A stretch of DNA of 64,000 nt. It comes from Halisarca cf. caerulea (Eukaryota > Porifera > Demospongiae > Chondrillida > Halisarcidae). Position 1 is the first letter of the stretch. Each line of letters begins with the position of its first letter. The translations under genes were made by a program, and so were the position numbers. Location: positions 1,366,301 through 1,430,300 of the forward strand of contig CAUJGJ010000040.1 of the NCBI GenBank assembly GCA_963170055.1, given 5' to 3'. Shown in pieces: positions 14,101 to 24,823 of this stretch. Below the pieces are notes generated by a model. It ran no database searches. It had not been told where the DNA came from and saw only the letters and a list, made by a program, of their open reading frames with translations.

Positions 14101-14355
14101 TATTGTGCAATGTAAACTGAAACTTCCAAATCCAAATGGAACACGTACCAAGGTTGTAGGAAGTGTCTGATTGCTACATGAGGATAAATGTGAGACAACG
14201 TCAGACATAGTAGCTCTCCAGTTTGCTGCCCCGCTGTCTCGATACACATAGAACACCACTGTTGGTATGGTGAATATGGCTATGGAAATGGCTATTGCAC
14301 ATATTGCAACTATCCACCCAACAAAATGCTTTCTCCCTTTGGGCTTTACATCCAT
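5122..14355 (-). CDS. Frizzled-like seven-helix receptor, complete seven-exon model
   Basis: Exons, all minus strand: 14355-14149, 14072-13635, 13561-13320, 10877-10822, 9955-9845, 9520-9180, 5523-5122. Every junction is GT-AG and in phase (0,0,2,1,1,0), giving one ORF of 598 residues. The order is: a short basic N-terminus; a hydrophobic segment at about residues 12-40 that looks like a signal anchor; an extracellular Cys-rich domain at about 74-260 with Frizzled-CRD-like spacing (YCRFLLPPC, then EEC and KHC); then seven hydrophobic helices beginning at about 270. The IGDRERLFC loop after the second helix and the LPFLWWTVHL third helix resemble Frizzled/Smoothened receptors. The 25-residue tail (SDLKKFRDLLRSS) lacks the KTxxxW Dishevelled-binding motif of true Frizzleds, so canonical Wnt signalling is doubtful. 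An AG directly before the ATG at 14355 suggests a 5' non-coding exon upstream. Several introns contain MITEs. Ligand is unknown. Confidence 0.88.
5978..7345. mobile_element. MITE with 'attatagcg' ends and duplicated 5' terminus
   Basis: The left end, near 5979 (cattatagcgtatttgagaa), and the right end, near 7310-7335 (ctaaaatccgctataatt), are inverted copies. The left terminus of about 80 bases is repeated once in tandem, at 5977 and again at about 6105, with a period near 129. Each unit contains a small stem formed by GGTGACAAAG and TTTGTCACC. It sits in the last intron of the receptor gene. Confidence 0.6.
7346..8340. other. Intronic sequence including telomere-type repeats
   Basis: This is part of the 3.6 kb last intron of the receptor gene. 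Apart from the telomere-like run near 7946 and a small inverted repeat around 7872-7910 (acggtgaagag / cttttcaccgt) I see no structure and no exon. Confidence 0.4.
7946..7970 (+). repeat. Interstitial telomere-type repeat (GGGTTA)4
   Basis: Four perfect GGGTTA units in a row. This is the TTAGGG motif used at telomeres of most animals, including sponges. It lies inside an intron of the receptor gene, so it marks an old repair or insertion event and not a chromosome end. Confidence 0.85.
8338..8684. repeat. Imperfect inverted repeat with 'ccgcgtggttttgta'-like arms
   Basis: The stretch at about 8343-8402 (gtgctgaatgaag...ctgcgtggttttgta) is repeated in reverse at about 8583-8672 (tacaaaaccacgcag...ttcagcac). 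The arms are about 60-80 bases with small indels. This looks like a small MITE or a fold-back relic in the receptor intron. Confidence 0.55.
8685..9179. other. Intronic DNA with a degenerate MITE end
   Basis: A GGACATGTCCCACTTACGG end occurs near 8851 and a 'cataacctacctgcgca' end near 8820, suggesting degraded ends of the two TA-flanked MITE families side by side. No exon is seen before the receptor exon that ends at 9180. Confidence 0.4.
9680..9804 (+). mobile_element. Right-end fragment of a TTAA element
   Basis: This fragment matches the last 125 bases of the complete element at 37717-38409 (shared 'aaataacaatcttct', 'aaatttccacttccggtt' and 'gtcaatgtgttaa'). It ends on TTAA at 9801-9804. 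The rest of the element is absent. It lies in a receptor intron between exons 9955-9845 and 9520-9180. Confidence 0.7.
10008..10789. mobile_element. TTAA-flanked piggyBac-type MITE beside a splice donor
   Basis: It is bounded by TTAA at 10004-10007 and 10790-10793 with CCCT/AGGG ends. Sub-terminal inverted arms TGTGCAAAAGCCACTTTAGTG (written here as TGTGCAAAAGCC...) lie at about 10050 and 10762. The element lies in the receptor intron that starts at 10821, so its edge is about 30 bases from that exon's splice donor. A partial copy of this end also occurs near 36208. Confidence 0.75.
11008..12288. mobile_element. TTAA-flanked element, interrupted
   Basis: It is bounded by TTAA at 11004-11007 and 12289-12292. 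The ends CACATCTTGTACCATATGC and GCACAAGATTTG are inverted copies. It is closely related to the copy at 32532-33524, sharing 'ttagatcg' and 'gatgaaatactgacag'-type segments throughout. Compared with that copy it carries an extra block at 11274-11585, which is the hairpin-ended repeat. It lies in the large receptor intron between exons 13320 and 10877. Confidence 0.75.
11274..11585 (-). mobile_element. Hairpin-ended (TA)n repeat, copy 1, nested
   Basis: This is the reverse-strand copy of the repeats at 24501-24823 and 63636-63946. It has the terminal hairpin CGAGTTTAAAAAACTCG, the block GGGCCGCC, a central (TA)10 and the conserved 'cggaagtgtccggaacgtc' segment. It is inserted in the TTAA element at 11008-12288, because the related element at 32532 lacks this block. 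Confidence 0.8.
12293..13319. other. Intronic DNA with degraded GGACATGTCC-family pieces
   Basis: Element-end-like words occur at about 12545 (GCATGTGGGACAAGTCC), 12618 (ATGGACATGTCCCACATG) and 12700 (GGGGACATGTCCAG), so this is a jumble of small family members or a short nested pair. The perfect palindrome AGACATGTCT lies near 13140. No exon is seen between receptor exons 13320 and 10877 here. Confidence 0.45.
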
Positions 14356-14597
14356 CTGTAAGAATGGGAAAACAGCATGGTAATTTCTTAAAATCAGAAT
14401 CCATGAATGGCAAGGATGGAAATTAGCCATAACCCTTTAACCCCCTGCTATTATAGACTGTCTAAATTTAAGAATGTAGGGTCCAGCACTGCTTGATCAT
14501 TACTACAGTATTAAAGATACTAAAAACACTTTAGCCACATCTATGTTGCAGGTCAACACTAATAGTCCTGGCTATGAAGGATGACAATAGCTACGAA

Positions 14598-15771
14598 CGC
14601 ATGTGGGACATGTCTGTGAGCTTAGAATTTCAGCGCAGGTGTTACGTAGAAGGAATTTTACAACCTTAGCTGGCTTCATGATACAATGTCATGTGACCAG
14701 CCCGTGAATTTGGCAAAAGATTTGGATGTAAATATTTCAAAACAGCCCTACATGACGTTCATAATGCCAAAGATCGACTCACTCAAGGCCTCAAACTATC
14801 GCCTACGATGGATCTTAGTTTCATATCGCCAGCTGTTTTCCCTTGATACTCCTAAAAGAGAAACAGAAAGGGCTGGCGATGCAAAACTAAGCGAATCAAA
14901 AGACAAATTGTAGTTTAAACACGTCAGTAAAAGTCTGGGTTACCGCACTTACCAGATTAGAGGTTCTTCGGGCTTCTTTCCTTCAGAAAAACATCGCCTT
15001 TAATCTTTGATGACTTTTAGTGCGCATATGAAATTGCAGCACCAATATTTAGGAGTTTTACGTCTTTCTCGGCGAAGTAAGACTACATATCAGTGACGAA
15101 AAGGTACGAAATGAAAGAACTTAGCCTGAGAATATGGGATTATGCCTCTACTCAACCATACTAGTGATTCCTTCAGGTGCCGTCACTTCAATGTATCATG
15201 CGACAGTCATGTGACAAAATGACTTCTAGGTAGTTCTAGGCCAGTGAAAACTTTAATGGCTGGGAGGCAGTGGCAAACTGCCCATTGGCCTACTTTTCTT
15301 CGTTTTTCAGCTGCATTATAGGATAATACAGAACTTCCATGTTGGGAATTTTGATCCATTGCCGTATTCACAAGTTATAGGCAAAAAGGTGAGCTTACAT
15401 TGTATGAAATTGCGGTTTTCAGTGATTATCTCTGAAACTATTAGAGATCTTCAAATCCCTAACATGGAAGTTTTAGATACTTACATAAGGAACCTGTGTG
15501 CCAATATTTATGCCCCCAGCTTTGAAGCTGCACTGCCTCCAGGCCTGTTTTCATGTTTTTATATGTTTAAGGAGAATGCGTACACTTTTGTTAGAACGAA
15601 CAGAATACTTTGAAGTTTGGCATCAAACAAAAGGTAATATAGCTGTCTATACAATGATACCAGATGCTAGAAGATAGCGCTATTTTGTCAAAAGAAATAA
15701 AACAAAAAACGAAGGTAAATTTTGTAACCGCTGAAGCCATAAAAGTGCGATTTGGACATGTCCCACATGCG
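14598..15771. mobile_element. Full-length MITE with CGCATGTGGGACATGTC ends
   Basis: The left end is CGCATGTGGGACATGTCTG at 14598 and the right end is GGACATGTCCCACATGCG, ending at 15771. The interior has no transposase. It lies directly upstream of the receptor gene's first identified exon. The block at about 15255-15440 is also found in reverse in the fragment at 4085-4373. Confidence 0.75.
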
Positions 15772-18643
15772 AAAGAAAGTTGTTGCTAGAGCAGATCAAA
15801 TACGCGTATGATCTTCACCAGTGTGTTAGAAGGAATACTAGAAGTTCTGCTCAAAGCAGCCAGCACACACGTGGCTGAAGTGTTTTTGTTACCATTTGTT
15901 TCACGGCCTAAGTTCTCAGTGGCTATATGGCAAATTTGAGACTTAGCTATTTTCTATCCCTGTATATAATTAGCTTATCTTGTCAGATCAAATGAGTGGT
16001 TTTTATTGGTCCTCAGTATATATAGTCCAACCTCAGCTATTCAGTTGGATCCTGGCTGTCAGAGGATGCACCCAGTTTTGCTGGTGAAGTGTGGTATTCC
16101 CTGAAAAGGCCTTCTAGCACACTGGTGAAATATCGTAAGAGGATTTGATCTGCTTTAGAAAACTTACTTTTGTAAGATTTCACATACATGAATGTGTGTA
16201 TGTTCTTCAACTCACTTCACAGAAGATGCGAAACCAGTAATTGTTAAAACCCTTTCAAAATGAAACTGTAGTACTTGTCAAGATAGGTACATATACTGCT
16301 CTTCACTCTAAAAATACTACATGCAGGCATGGCTATTTATACCCAAATTGCAATTTGAAATGTTGCAATATCTGAGGCAGATTTCACCATTGTGAACTAT
16401 TTTTGTGGGTGCATGCAGCTGTAGAAATGCATTGGAAGAGCACCAAGTGAACACCACAAAGGAAACAGCCTCTAGTCTATAATATGGCATCACTTCTTAC
16501 CTTGAACCATGGTTTCTTAAAATGTATTTTTAGATTGAGCAGTTATCAGTCATCTTTGCTAGTGTGGGCCAAGTATATGGGCAACCATGTGTTGGCCATC
16601 TTAATTTGTGCAACCACAAATCAAATTAACTTAATATTTAAACAGAATACATTTTTACAACAGCCAAGCACTGAGCACAGCTTAGAACAACCAGGAATCC
16701 ATCCTGATTAATCCTAGCTTATATGGCATAATTATTATTACATTTTAAGATGCACTGTGCAATAAGTACAGTCATCTGATGTAGAAGCTGAATTAAGACT
16801 AGGGTTACAAGCTAGCCACAACATGCTACCTTGCAATTGTTTACACCATGGCATAAAGTAGTTACCTTAGTCTTGGCTATGAAATCTCATGGACTAACCT
16901 TGTGTACAACAGAACTATCCATGCTTCTCAGACGATGGACATTCACACAATTACCTGCATAAATTGGTCCTTCACTGGAAAGTTATGCTTGTATAAACGT
17001 GCAAACTTCCAGTCTTAGTATGACAGACATACGGAAACATGATTGAAAGTAACAGCAAGCCCTACTAAAAGTAGGAAGAGGACCTAAACATATCAGGAAA
17101 ATGATTTAATTTAGTCACCATGCTGTTGTCCTTCCGTTCTTGCATCATGGATTTAGTGTATTTCAATGATTTCATGTGGAAAGCTTTTCTACTGACCCTG
17201 TGACCTTACTGGAAGCTATAGAAGCCCCTCCAGTGCAGACAGTTATTGTATTGCTGTATTTATTTCTAAGTAAATTCATGAAAGTGCATCCAATGAAGTG
17301 AAGCTTGTCACTTTTTCAACTGCCTCCCCTTTCACACTCTTATGGACAAGTTTGTAATACCATTCACGTGTAGATTCTGCCCCAAGTAGCTTTGCAATAT
17401 GGCTACAAATTTTGTCATTTGGAAAAAGTCTCCATAGTGAAGTAATACATAGGGCTTGGAACTTCCTCAGCTTCCATACTCTTAGTGGCAAGTTTGTAAC
17501 ATCATTCGTTTCCAGATTCTGGCCAAAATATATTTTTTAACTGTGTAAAAATTGATGACAGCCGAAAACAAACTCCATATAATGGCTTGCAAATAATCAA
17601 GGATTTAACTATTTATTGTATAAAATCAAATCTATTCTTGTAATAATATATGTGATATGTCACAACAAATTTTGTGGCTACAGTGGCTGAGATTTTCTTC
17701 TCATCTCTCCACTGCTAGGAAAAGTATGCAGAGGAAAATACCTACAGATTGGTGTACCCATTAGGACTTGAATCCCTCTTCACTGGTGAAATATCGTCTC
17801 GTGAACTGAAACATGTGTTTACACATCCTCACAGGTCGAATGGATTCACGAATTTCGTACTCACCAAAATGTTGCCTATAACACCCTCCTTTGATGGAAA
17901 TTGAAGGCATGTGCCATTGGTTCAGCATGGAGTGAGAGTAGGGCCAAGCTGATTGTCAAGGTGAATTATCTTCTTGATGTGCCAGATCATACCGAAGAGG
18001 AGGTTGTCAATTATGTAATGGACAGGGCATGCACCAATTTGCAATTGATGAAGAGTGTAAAAGTGAAGTGGAACAAGAGATTTGAACAATGATTGTCCAG
18101 AATGTTTTTGTTTGACTCTAATAGGCTGTGCATCTAATTGTGGTATGTGCATGTGTATGGTGCATCATCGGACGATGTTGGTCCTATTGTTGCAAGACGC
18201 AATGCACTCACATAATAATAATTACAAGTAATAGTACAACAATAATGTAAACAGTATTATTGTGTACCATTCTTGCTACTCATACCCTATCAGCTAAGTC
18301 ACACCCTCCTTTCTTTGAATGGGGTTAGTATGATATAATATATACACCACATATAAGTGTACCATTCTATCAGCCATAAGTATTGCAAAATCTAAGGTCT
18401 CTCAGCTTTCACAATAATATGTGGTTTCCTCATAACCTTTTACACAAAAGGCTACTATAATGTTGTGGTTTCCTTCAGCCATTTAGTCAGTCAATGGATT
18501 TAGCATGATTTCAATATGTGTCACAATGCAGTTCAACTGTGAGGCCACCCACAATTCAACCCAATATGCAAATACAGACAGTGAAAATATAAAATTTGCA
18601 ATATACCGACAGTACATATTTTGGTTTGAATGAAAGACAGCAG
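15772..18643. other. Long unassigned interval
   Basis: I could not support an exon here. A few short ORFs (for example 16484-16711, and 17901-18092 with a Lys/Val-rich product) show no family signature. The 5' end or extra upstream exons of the MABP gene could lie in the right half. Confidence 0.35.
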
Positions 18644-19204
18644 ATGAGGATGGAGAACATTTACATTGAAGAAATTGAAACTGTCGCCTTTATTTGCTTC
18701 AAGCCTTCACCACCACAAAAATTTACACAAGTAGCGGGAAACTTGAACAGAGGGAATTGTGGAAAGAATATATATTTATGCGTAAAGCGGACAAGTGACC
18801 CCACCAAGGCAGTAACTCATATTGATGTATTATTGGGGAATCACAAGAATTTCAACACACCACCCGGTTACACTAAAGTGCCTCAAGATCTCAATGGTTT
18901 TGCAGGTGGAAAGTTTATATATCTGTGCTATGCCAAGAATACTGGACACCAGCCAATATCGGATTTATCCATCATGTTCAGTCCACAAAAAATCCCCAAC
19001 TACCCATGGATACAGGTGGAAAAGAACTGTAATGAAGGAACATGTGGCAGACCACTGTACGTGTGTTATCGTCGGCATGGCTGGGAGTCTAGTGCGGAAG
19101 TTATTCTGCGTGTCCCTGAAACAACGTCAACTACCTTTTCCATAGAAAGTACAGATAGTGGCCGTCACAATGACACAGAACTTATTGTGGCAGAGAAATT
19201 CTAA
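18644..19204 (+). CDS. MABP-type beta-prism protein with three internal repeats
   Basis: The first true ATG in frame is 18644 (MRMENIYIEEIET...), giving 186 residues; an upstream TTG is not a credible start, and an extra 5' exon is possible because an AG precedes this point. Three similar units follow one another: FTQVAGNLNRGNCGKNIYLC, YTKVPQDLNGFAGGKFIYLC and WIQVEKNCNEGTCGRPLYVC. The pattern '(Y/W)xxVxxDLNxGxxGKxIYLCYxR' repeated three times is the signature of the MABP domain, whose three sheets form a pseudo-threefold beta-prism that binds acidic membranes in MVB12 and DENN proteins. The Ser/Thr-rich last 25 residues are duplicated just downstream. Membrane association is inferred from the family. 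No signal peptide is seen. Confidence 0.75.
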   Translation: MRMENIYIEEIETVAFICFKPSPPQKFTQVAGNLNRGNCGKNIYLCVKRTSDPTKAVTHIDVLLGNHKNFNTPPGYTKVPQDLNGFAGGKFIYLCYAKNTGHQPISDLSIMFSPQKIPNYPWIQVEKNCNEGTCGRPLYVCYRRHGWESSAEVILRVPETTSTTFSIESTDSGRHNDTELIVAEKF

Positions 19205-19209
19205 CCTAG

Positions 19210-19335
19210 GTTCCAACAGAAAGTATTTTGTGTGCTCCCAAAATTACCTCCACTAACTTTTCTACAGATGGTGTAGATGGTGGCCAGGACAACAGCACAA
19301 AGGTGTTTGTGGTAGAGATACTAACCTAGGTTCCT
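19210..19335 (+). repeat. Tandem duplicate of the MABP gene 3' end
   Basis: The last part of the MABP ORF and its stop (about 19110-19212, ending TTCTAACCTAGG) reappears, diverged, at about 19230-19332, ending ACTAACCTAGG. Shared blocks include 'gatagtggcc/gatggtggcc' and 'cacagaactta/cacaaaggtgtt'. It is either a decayed tandem exon or a small local duplication. Confidence 0.6.
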
Positions 19336-19859
19336 ACATAATAAGTGCACATGTAGTAGTTTGCATAGTCATTTTAGCTTGTCTATACAGAATTTCCTCA
19401 AAATTGCACCAAAGACGAAAAGTACAACGCTGAAGGATAAAACTTCTTCGTAAACCTGATCCCATTGTTGCAGAGATAAACCATTGCTTGTTAAAAGTCT
19501 TGTTTTCTTCTAGCAGCCATTTTTATTCACCTACTTCCTGTTACATATGTGTTACACTTCCGGAATTCGTAATAAGAATAATATAGGGCTGCCACAGGAA
19601 GCCCATAAAAGCTGGGCATGTATATAATACGGTAGTTATCACCTGGGTTATTACTACCATGTGTTAATAGAGTCAATTTGGTGTTAATGAAATCAAGTTT
19701 TTCTCAAGTTTACTAATTGAAAATCCATTTGCATGGGGTTGAAGTTTGTTATAACCCGGTTCACTTGCATGATATTCAGGTCATCGCCCACGACCTCGGC
19801 TTCACCTCTGTCTTGGGCAATAACCTGGATTTCATGCTCGTACCGCGATAAATACTATA

Positions 19860-19930
19860 CCATATATATATATATATATATTTATATATATGTATATATA
19901 TATATTATGGAGTACCATAGTACTCCATAT
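19860..19930. repeat. (TA)n microsatellite ending in a palindrome
   Basis: About 45 bases of TA repeat with a few interruptions are followed by ATGGAGTAC, the spacer CATA and GTACTCCAT, a perfect nine-base-arm palindrome. Confidence 0.75.
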
Positions 19931-20640
19931 TTAGGATTGACACTGAAAAAACTTGGCCGTCATACATTAGCACAAATTTTGTTTTCGTCCGAAAATTTAC
20001 AATGCAGCACAGTTAGAAGCATAAGTGAATGATGGTGCCTTTTGACACACTAGCTATAAGGTGAAGTGGTTAAAACTCTTTGTAGGCCAATTTCTTTAAA
20101 GTACTTTGAAATTTTAGACGAAAATGTATGGCTACGCAACACCAGTACCATTTTAAGATAATTCTTCTCATTCTTCTCCTCATTTTTTCCACACCACGAA
20201 GGATACAGAGGTCTCTTCTATCCTCAGTGAGCTCTGATTGTTAGTACAAAGTGCCTTTGTAGCTCTTAAAGCAACACTTACACTTCTAAAGCAAAAAAAA
20301 ATTGATAAGCAACTCCCATACATTCGCCGGATCAGCTGGTGAAATGTCTATGCGAGACTAGACGTACGCGTATGTAAACAAGGCCTGATCTTCGATGACT
20401 GTCAACTTCAGGGCTCTTTTTGTTTGAGCATTTGTTTCTAAATGGGTACATTGATTTTAGTCAGGTAACTGTATAGATTCTATTTTCTTTATATTACCGT
20501 GTTCTTTATCGTGTTCCTTCTCAACGTTAACAAGATTTGATCGTGTTCCTTCTCAACGTTAACTGCAGTGGAAAACTATTCAAGCAACTGTTTCCCTATA
20601 ATAGGAAAAACACACAAACAAGGGTGTATAAAAAACATTA
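19931..20640. other. Unassigned repeat-rich spacer
   Basis: The only structure seen is a short direct repeat: CGTGTTCCTTCTCAACGTTA occurs at about 20511 and again at about 20542. No gene is supported. Confidence 0.4.
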
Positions 20641-20960
20641 TAAAATGGTGAAAGGATGTAGGATTGACACAAGATCGTGCAGAAAGGCATTATCAAAAAA
20701 AATCCTCCAAAAACACTTGGAACACGGGTAAGTTGTAAAACCGGCAAAGGGCTAGGTGGACAAAGGGCTAGGTGGACAAAGGGCAAGATAGGCATAGGGA
20801 TAGACAGAGTTTAGTTGCACTGAGTGTACACTGTGCAAAATCCTACATCCCGCAGCAGATATGTACTGTATAAGTTGCTGTATATGCACATGCTATTTCG
20901 ATTCATGGTATATCGCGCAGCCACCATTTTGTTAAAGTGATAACTTTCTTTTGAGCGCAT
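20641..20960. mobile_element. Fragment of the ATGTAGGGATGA family with a minisatellite
   Basis: A GGATGTAGGATTGACAC end at about 20653 resembles the termini at 53221 and 28054. A short tandem array of a 17-base 'caaagggctaggtgga' unit follows at about 20742-20785, like the 'ctagccctatg' arrays inside the other members. The right end was not located. Confidence 0.45.
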
Positions 20961-22904
20961 GTGTATATATTATATTATATTTGTAATACACATTGACATC
21001 AATGTGGATGTTTTCTTCTGATTTGTGGTGAAGTCCGTTTTTGGTCAACTTCAAAGCAAAATTCCACAAAGAACAAATTATGCAACTTATTTCAAAGTAG
21101 GGAGAGTTACAGTTGAGATGTGCATAATTTGTCTGCATGGCTCTTAGGAGCAGAACATGGTCATGTGGTCTCAAAAACCTGACAACCTCTCTCAAATGAT
21201 TTGCTTGTTAGCTGTATAGTTATGCATGCCATAAACCACGGACATGACCTTAGATCTGTTTGGTTTACACACATAACCTATGCATGTATTCACACAACAT
21301 TCCCAAACTGAGGAGGATGTGTCTAATACATGTCAAGAAGTAGCAAGTGGTGGACTACAAGATAATATCTCGGGGAATAATTTTGAAAGCTGCCAAATGC
21401 TATGAGAAGAACCAACCATTCGCGCCCCCCAATGAGCCAACTTTTAGCAAAAATATTCACTGGTTGTGTGAATTCACCTGGTCATAGTGCTGTCCCTGGA
21501 CCGTACTGGTAGTAAAACATTGTAAGATTCCATATAAAGGAGAATTGAAAATACCATTCAGAGACATCTACTTGAGAGATTTTCCTTTGCCCTAGGCTAA
21601 CAGCCCAACATTTGATGATGAGTGCAAACTTCGCCTGAAACAACTGCAATCCAGATGAGACACAATCAGTAAATAACATAAATTAATGTAGTTCGGAATT
21701 CCAAAGACTGCTTACAGTGATTGGGTGTATATAGGACCTCTTTGCATATAAAATACAAATTATTATACTAACTCTTGCTGGAATACCAATATGTATGTAG
21801 TACTACTATGGAAACAGATATTGTGATGAAATGCCACAGCTCATGGTGTTGTAGCCTCCCAGAGGTCAACTCCAGCAGGTGGCCTGACGAGGATAGTGTA
21901 TTCATACCAATTAGTATCTCCTAGGATAACTATAATTATATTCATTACCACATGTAAGCATATTCATTTATGCTGACCTCCTCATGTCCATCCCACTTAG
22001 GTACACAGCTAGTTCTAAGAAGACCAGAGGCAGCATCACAACATAAAGGCAACTTAGCTCTAGAAATCATCTTCTCATTTTGGCTTCACAGGGACCAATG
22101 GTAAGTAATGTGGTGAAACATGCCACCAGAATGCCACCTAACAAATGTAAACCATTTTAAAGGTATACTATGGACCTTCCCAGCATACATAATATGTCCT
22201 GTCAGTTTTACAACCCAGGCTGGTTCTTTTGGATGCTTGTATATTTGTTTACTAATGACTAGCATCTGTGTTCAAGCACAAGTGCCACTATTTCTGCCCA
22301 TTGACAACAAGCGGCTAATAAGAAAAAGATGTGGGAAACTTCTTCTGTTTGCAACTAGATTTGCCCTGCTTGTGACAAAAAGCTGCCTGTAGATCTACAC
22401 TGCACAGACAGGAGTGGGTATATACTACTAATGGGAACCAATAAATTGTAGAGAAACTTGTTACATCCTTTGCAATAGAGCTAGGAGCTGATTCGTATTC
22501 AAAGAATGGTAGCCACAGTTTACAACCAAGATTGGTCCTCATTTGTATTTATGCCTGTCCACTAATGACCAGCAGCTACCCAATGAGACATGAGAATCAG
22601 CCCATACATTTCCACAACACAGGGCATACAACACAAGGGAAGCCATTAAGATGTAGAGAAGCTACTGGGAAACCTTTGTAATGAAGCTATGATTGCACAT
22701 TTGGTAAAGGAGGATGTGTCATAGCCAAGCCTGGCTCTTCTTTCATGCAATATCCCTGTTCACCCTAGTGGTGACTGTCTAGATGTGCACAAGCATAGAA
22801 ATACAGTTACAATGTACTACCTAGTAGGGTATAAGGTATTAAGTGGTATCATGAAAATGAAGCTTAGATAGAGATTTATTTAGACCAAAGTGCCTACACA
22901 TTAG
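20961..22904. other. Unassigned interval
   Basis: Two loosely related blocks (around 22190-22330 and 22440-22560) share phrases such as 'gtttacaacc.agattggt' and 'tgcctgt.cactaatgac.agca', suggesting an old tandem duplication. No exon could be supported. Confidence 0.35.
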
Positions 22905-22919
22905 CACACACACACACAT

Positions 22920-22958
<39 letters not shown>

Positions 22959-22974
22959 CACATGCACACACAAA
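22905..22974. repeat. (CA)n microsatellite
   Basis: About 70 bases of CA repeat with occasional T and G interruptions. ORFs reading through it are artefacts. Confidence 0.9.
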
Positions 22975-23280
22975 CAGCGATTAGGTCAAGCAAAGGTAAT
23001 TATTTTTGAATAATATTTGAGCTCTTATAGAGCAGTTTCACTATTATAGGCACTAAGCTACTTGTCTGTTCACATAAATAGCAGCTCTGCAGTGATAAAA
23101 TATGTAACATCAACTGTGAGGTGTACCCAAAAGGGGTCTACATAAGTTATACCTATTCCCTTTTGTAGGTGATTCACTAGCAGCTAGAGACTTAGAAATG
23201 GAGGACTACAAGCAACACTACCAGTGAGTTTGTACATGACTGCAGATGGATACACATTAAACACTTTAATCTCTGCATGT
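22975..23280. other. Spacer with no supported feature
   Basis: Between the CA tract and the following MITE I see no exon or repeat end. Confidence 0.35.
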
Positions 23281-24153
23281 GCGCAGGTATGTTATGTCAG
23301 ATTTATGGACATAAAACAAAATGGCGTCATCTTCGTGGTCCTTCAAATATTCGGCTTGTTTTCTGTTTGAATATGAGTAGATGTTCTAGAAACACCTTTT
23401 ACTGCATCTACAACATATATGCTTAGTATCTGAATCGCTAAAAGGATAATACGACGGTGAAAAGTTACGTATGCCGTGTTTTCTTTTACCATATCTAAAA
23501 AAGTGAAAAGGCCAGATTCCGGTGGTAAAGATCCGGGCTTTTGTTCACAAAACTAGGTTCAAACGAAAGCACAGATTGAAATCTTACTAAATCGAATCTT
23601 GCATCTTGCAGCTCCTTTCCACGGCTGTTATGTCCAGGGGTTTCTGCTGAAAAAGAAGGTCCTCAGCTACAAGACGCTGGACATAAAAGGAATGGGACGA
23701 CGTACAAAGTCGCAATTTTCGAGTTTGGAGGTTTGGTCCTTTGGGAACAACATACTAAAGTTTCAAAGCCAAACTCAGAGATCTCTACCACCGAAATTTT
23801 CGGTAAAGTTTTCCTATCAAACTTGACTGCTCGGTAGGTTGACATCACATGCAGTCACGTGGTTTGATTACATCATACCAAGCAAGACGGCCGTGTGTAC
23901 TGGCAGTATAGCTGCTTAACTTATTTTAATACGAACAAAATCGTCTCTGGATAAGCTTATAACGAAATCAGCAATGAAAGAACACCTTTGGACCTTTGAT
24001 TTCGAAGTGTTTTACTTTGTTCAAGGCGTTTAGCGTTGAAATCATGTGACCCTTGCGTGAAATTCCTTCTAATGTAAACAAAGTAATTGTTATGTAAACA
24101 ATTCTGCTTTACCATAAACAATCCTCCCGGCTTTCTGACATAACCTACCTGCG
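23281..24153. mobile_element. MITE with GCAGGTATGTTATGTC ends (copy a)
   Basis: The left end is GCGCAGGTATGTTATGTCAG and the right end is CTGACATAACCTACCTGCG. In the interior, near 23615, is CCACGGCTGTTATGTCCAGG, a motif shared by the other copies. The right end touches the next element at 24150. Confidence 0.75.
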
Positions 24154-24370
24154 TGGGACATGTCCATTAGCACTTGAATGGCTTCCCAAAGTCACTGAAT
24201 TTACTCTTTACAAATTGCTTTATTTCTTCACAATATGTAGTAGAATGGCTAATCAATGGTTCTTAACATCATAGAATGTCACGTGTATGTCGAAGCCATT
24301 TCAGTAATGTTTTTGCTAAAATTCCAGCTTGTTAGCACAATAGGGAGATCTTGGACATGTCCCACATGCG
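24150..24370. mobile_element. Short MITE with GGACATGTCC ends
   Basis: About 220 bases long. Left end GCGTGGGACATGTCCATTAG, right end GGACATGTCCCACATGCG. The first 150 bases nearly equal those of the larger copy at 48178-49368 (cactt.aatggcttcccaaagtc), so this is an internally deleted derivative. Confidence 0.8.
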
Positions 24371-24500
24371 TCTGAAAATGGTAATGTTTCCCAAAATTTT
24401 GTTCAGTGGCCTAAATTATAATCTAAGCATATATAACATTTTGTTCCATTGAGTGCTACTTCCAATATTGAGGTTTGCCAGAATGGATGCTTTGCTGACT

Positions 24501-24575
24501 TTTTGGGCCGCCGGAAGGCGGCCCTATATTGTTTTTACTTTCACTGGAAGTGTCCGGAACATCCGGAACGATGTC

Positions 24576-24612
<37 letters not shown>

Positions 24613-24823
24613 AACAACATGGCGGATGTGAAGTCGGTATGTAATCTTTCGGCTATATTTCGGTAAAATTCATTTGTTTGCTCCTGATTTTATCAGCGAA
24701 GAGTCTTTTCGACCAGAAGAGTTCTTCGAAGTGTTATTTTAGTCAATAACGACGATTTCCAAGCGATTCAAGTTTCTAGGGCTGTAGGCGGCCCACGAGT
24801 TTTTTAAACTCGAATCGCTTGTT
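24501..24823 (+). mobile_element. Hairpin-ended (TA)n repeat, copy 2
   Basis: Starts with TTTTGGGCCGCC and an immediate perfect hairpin (GGGCCGCC, GGAA, GGCGGCCC). It contains a (TA)15 run and 'ttcgaccagaagagttcttc', and ends GGCGGCCCACGAG, TTTTTTAAA, CTCG, ATCGCTTGTT, a second hairpin. It shares these features with copies at 11274 and 63636 and has no obvious target duplication. Confidence 0.8.
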
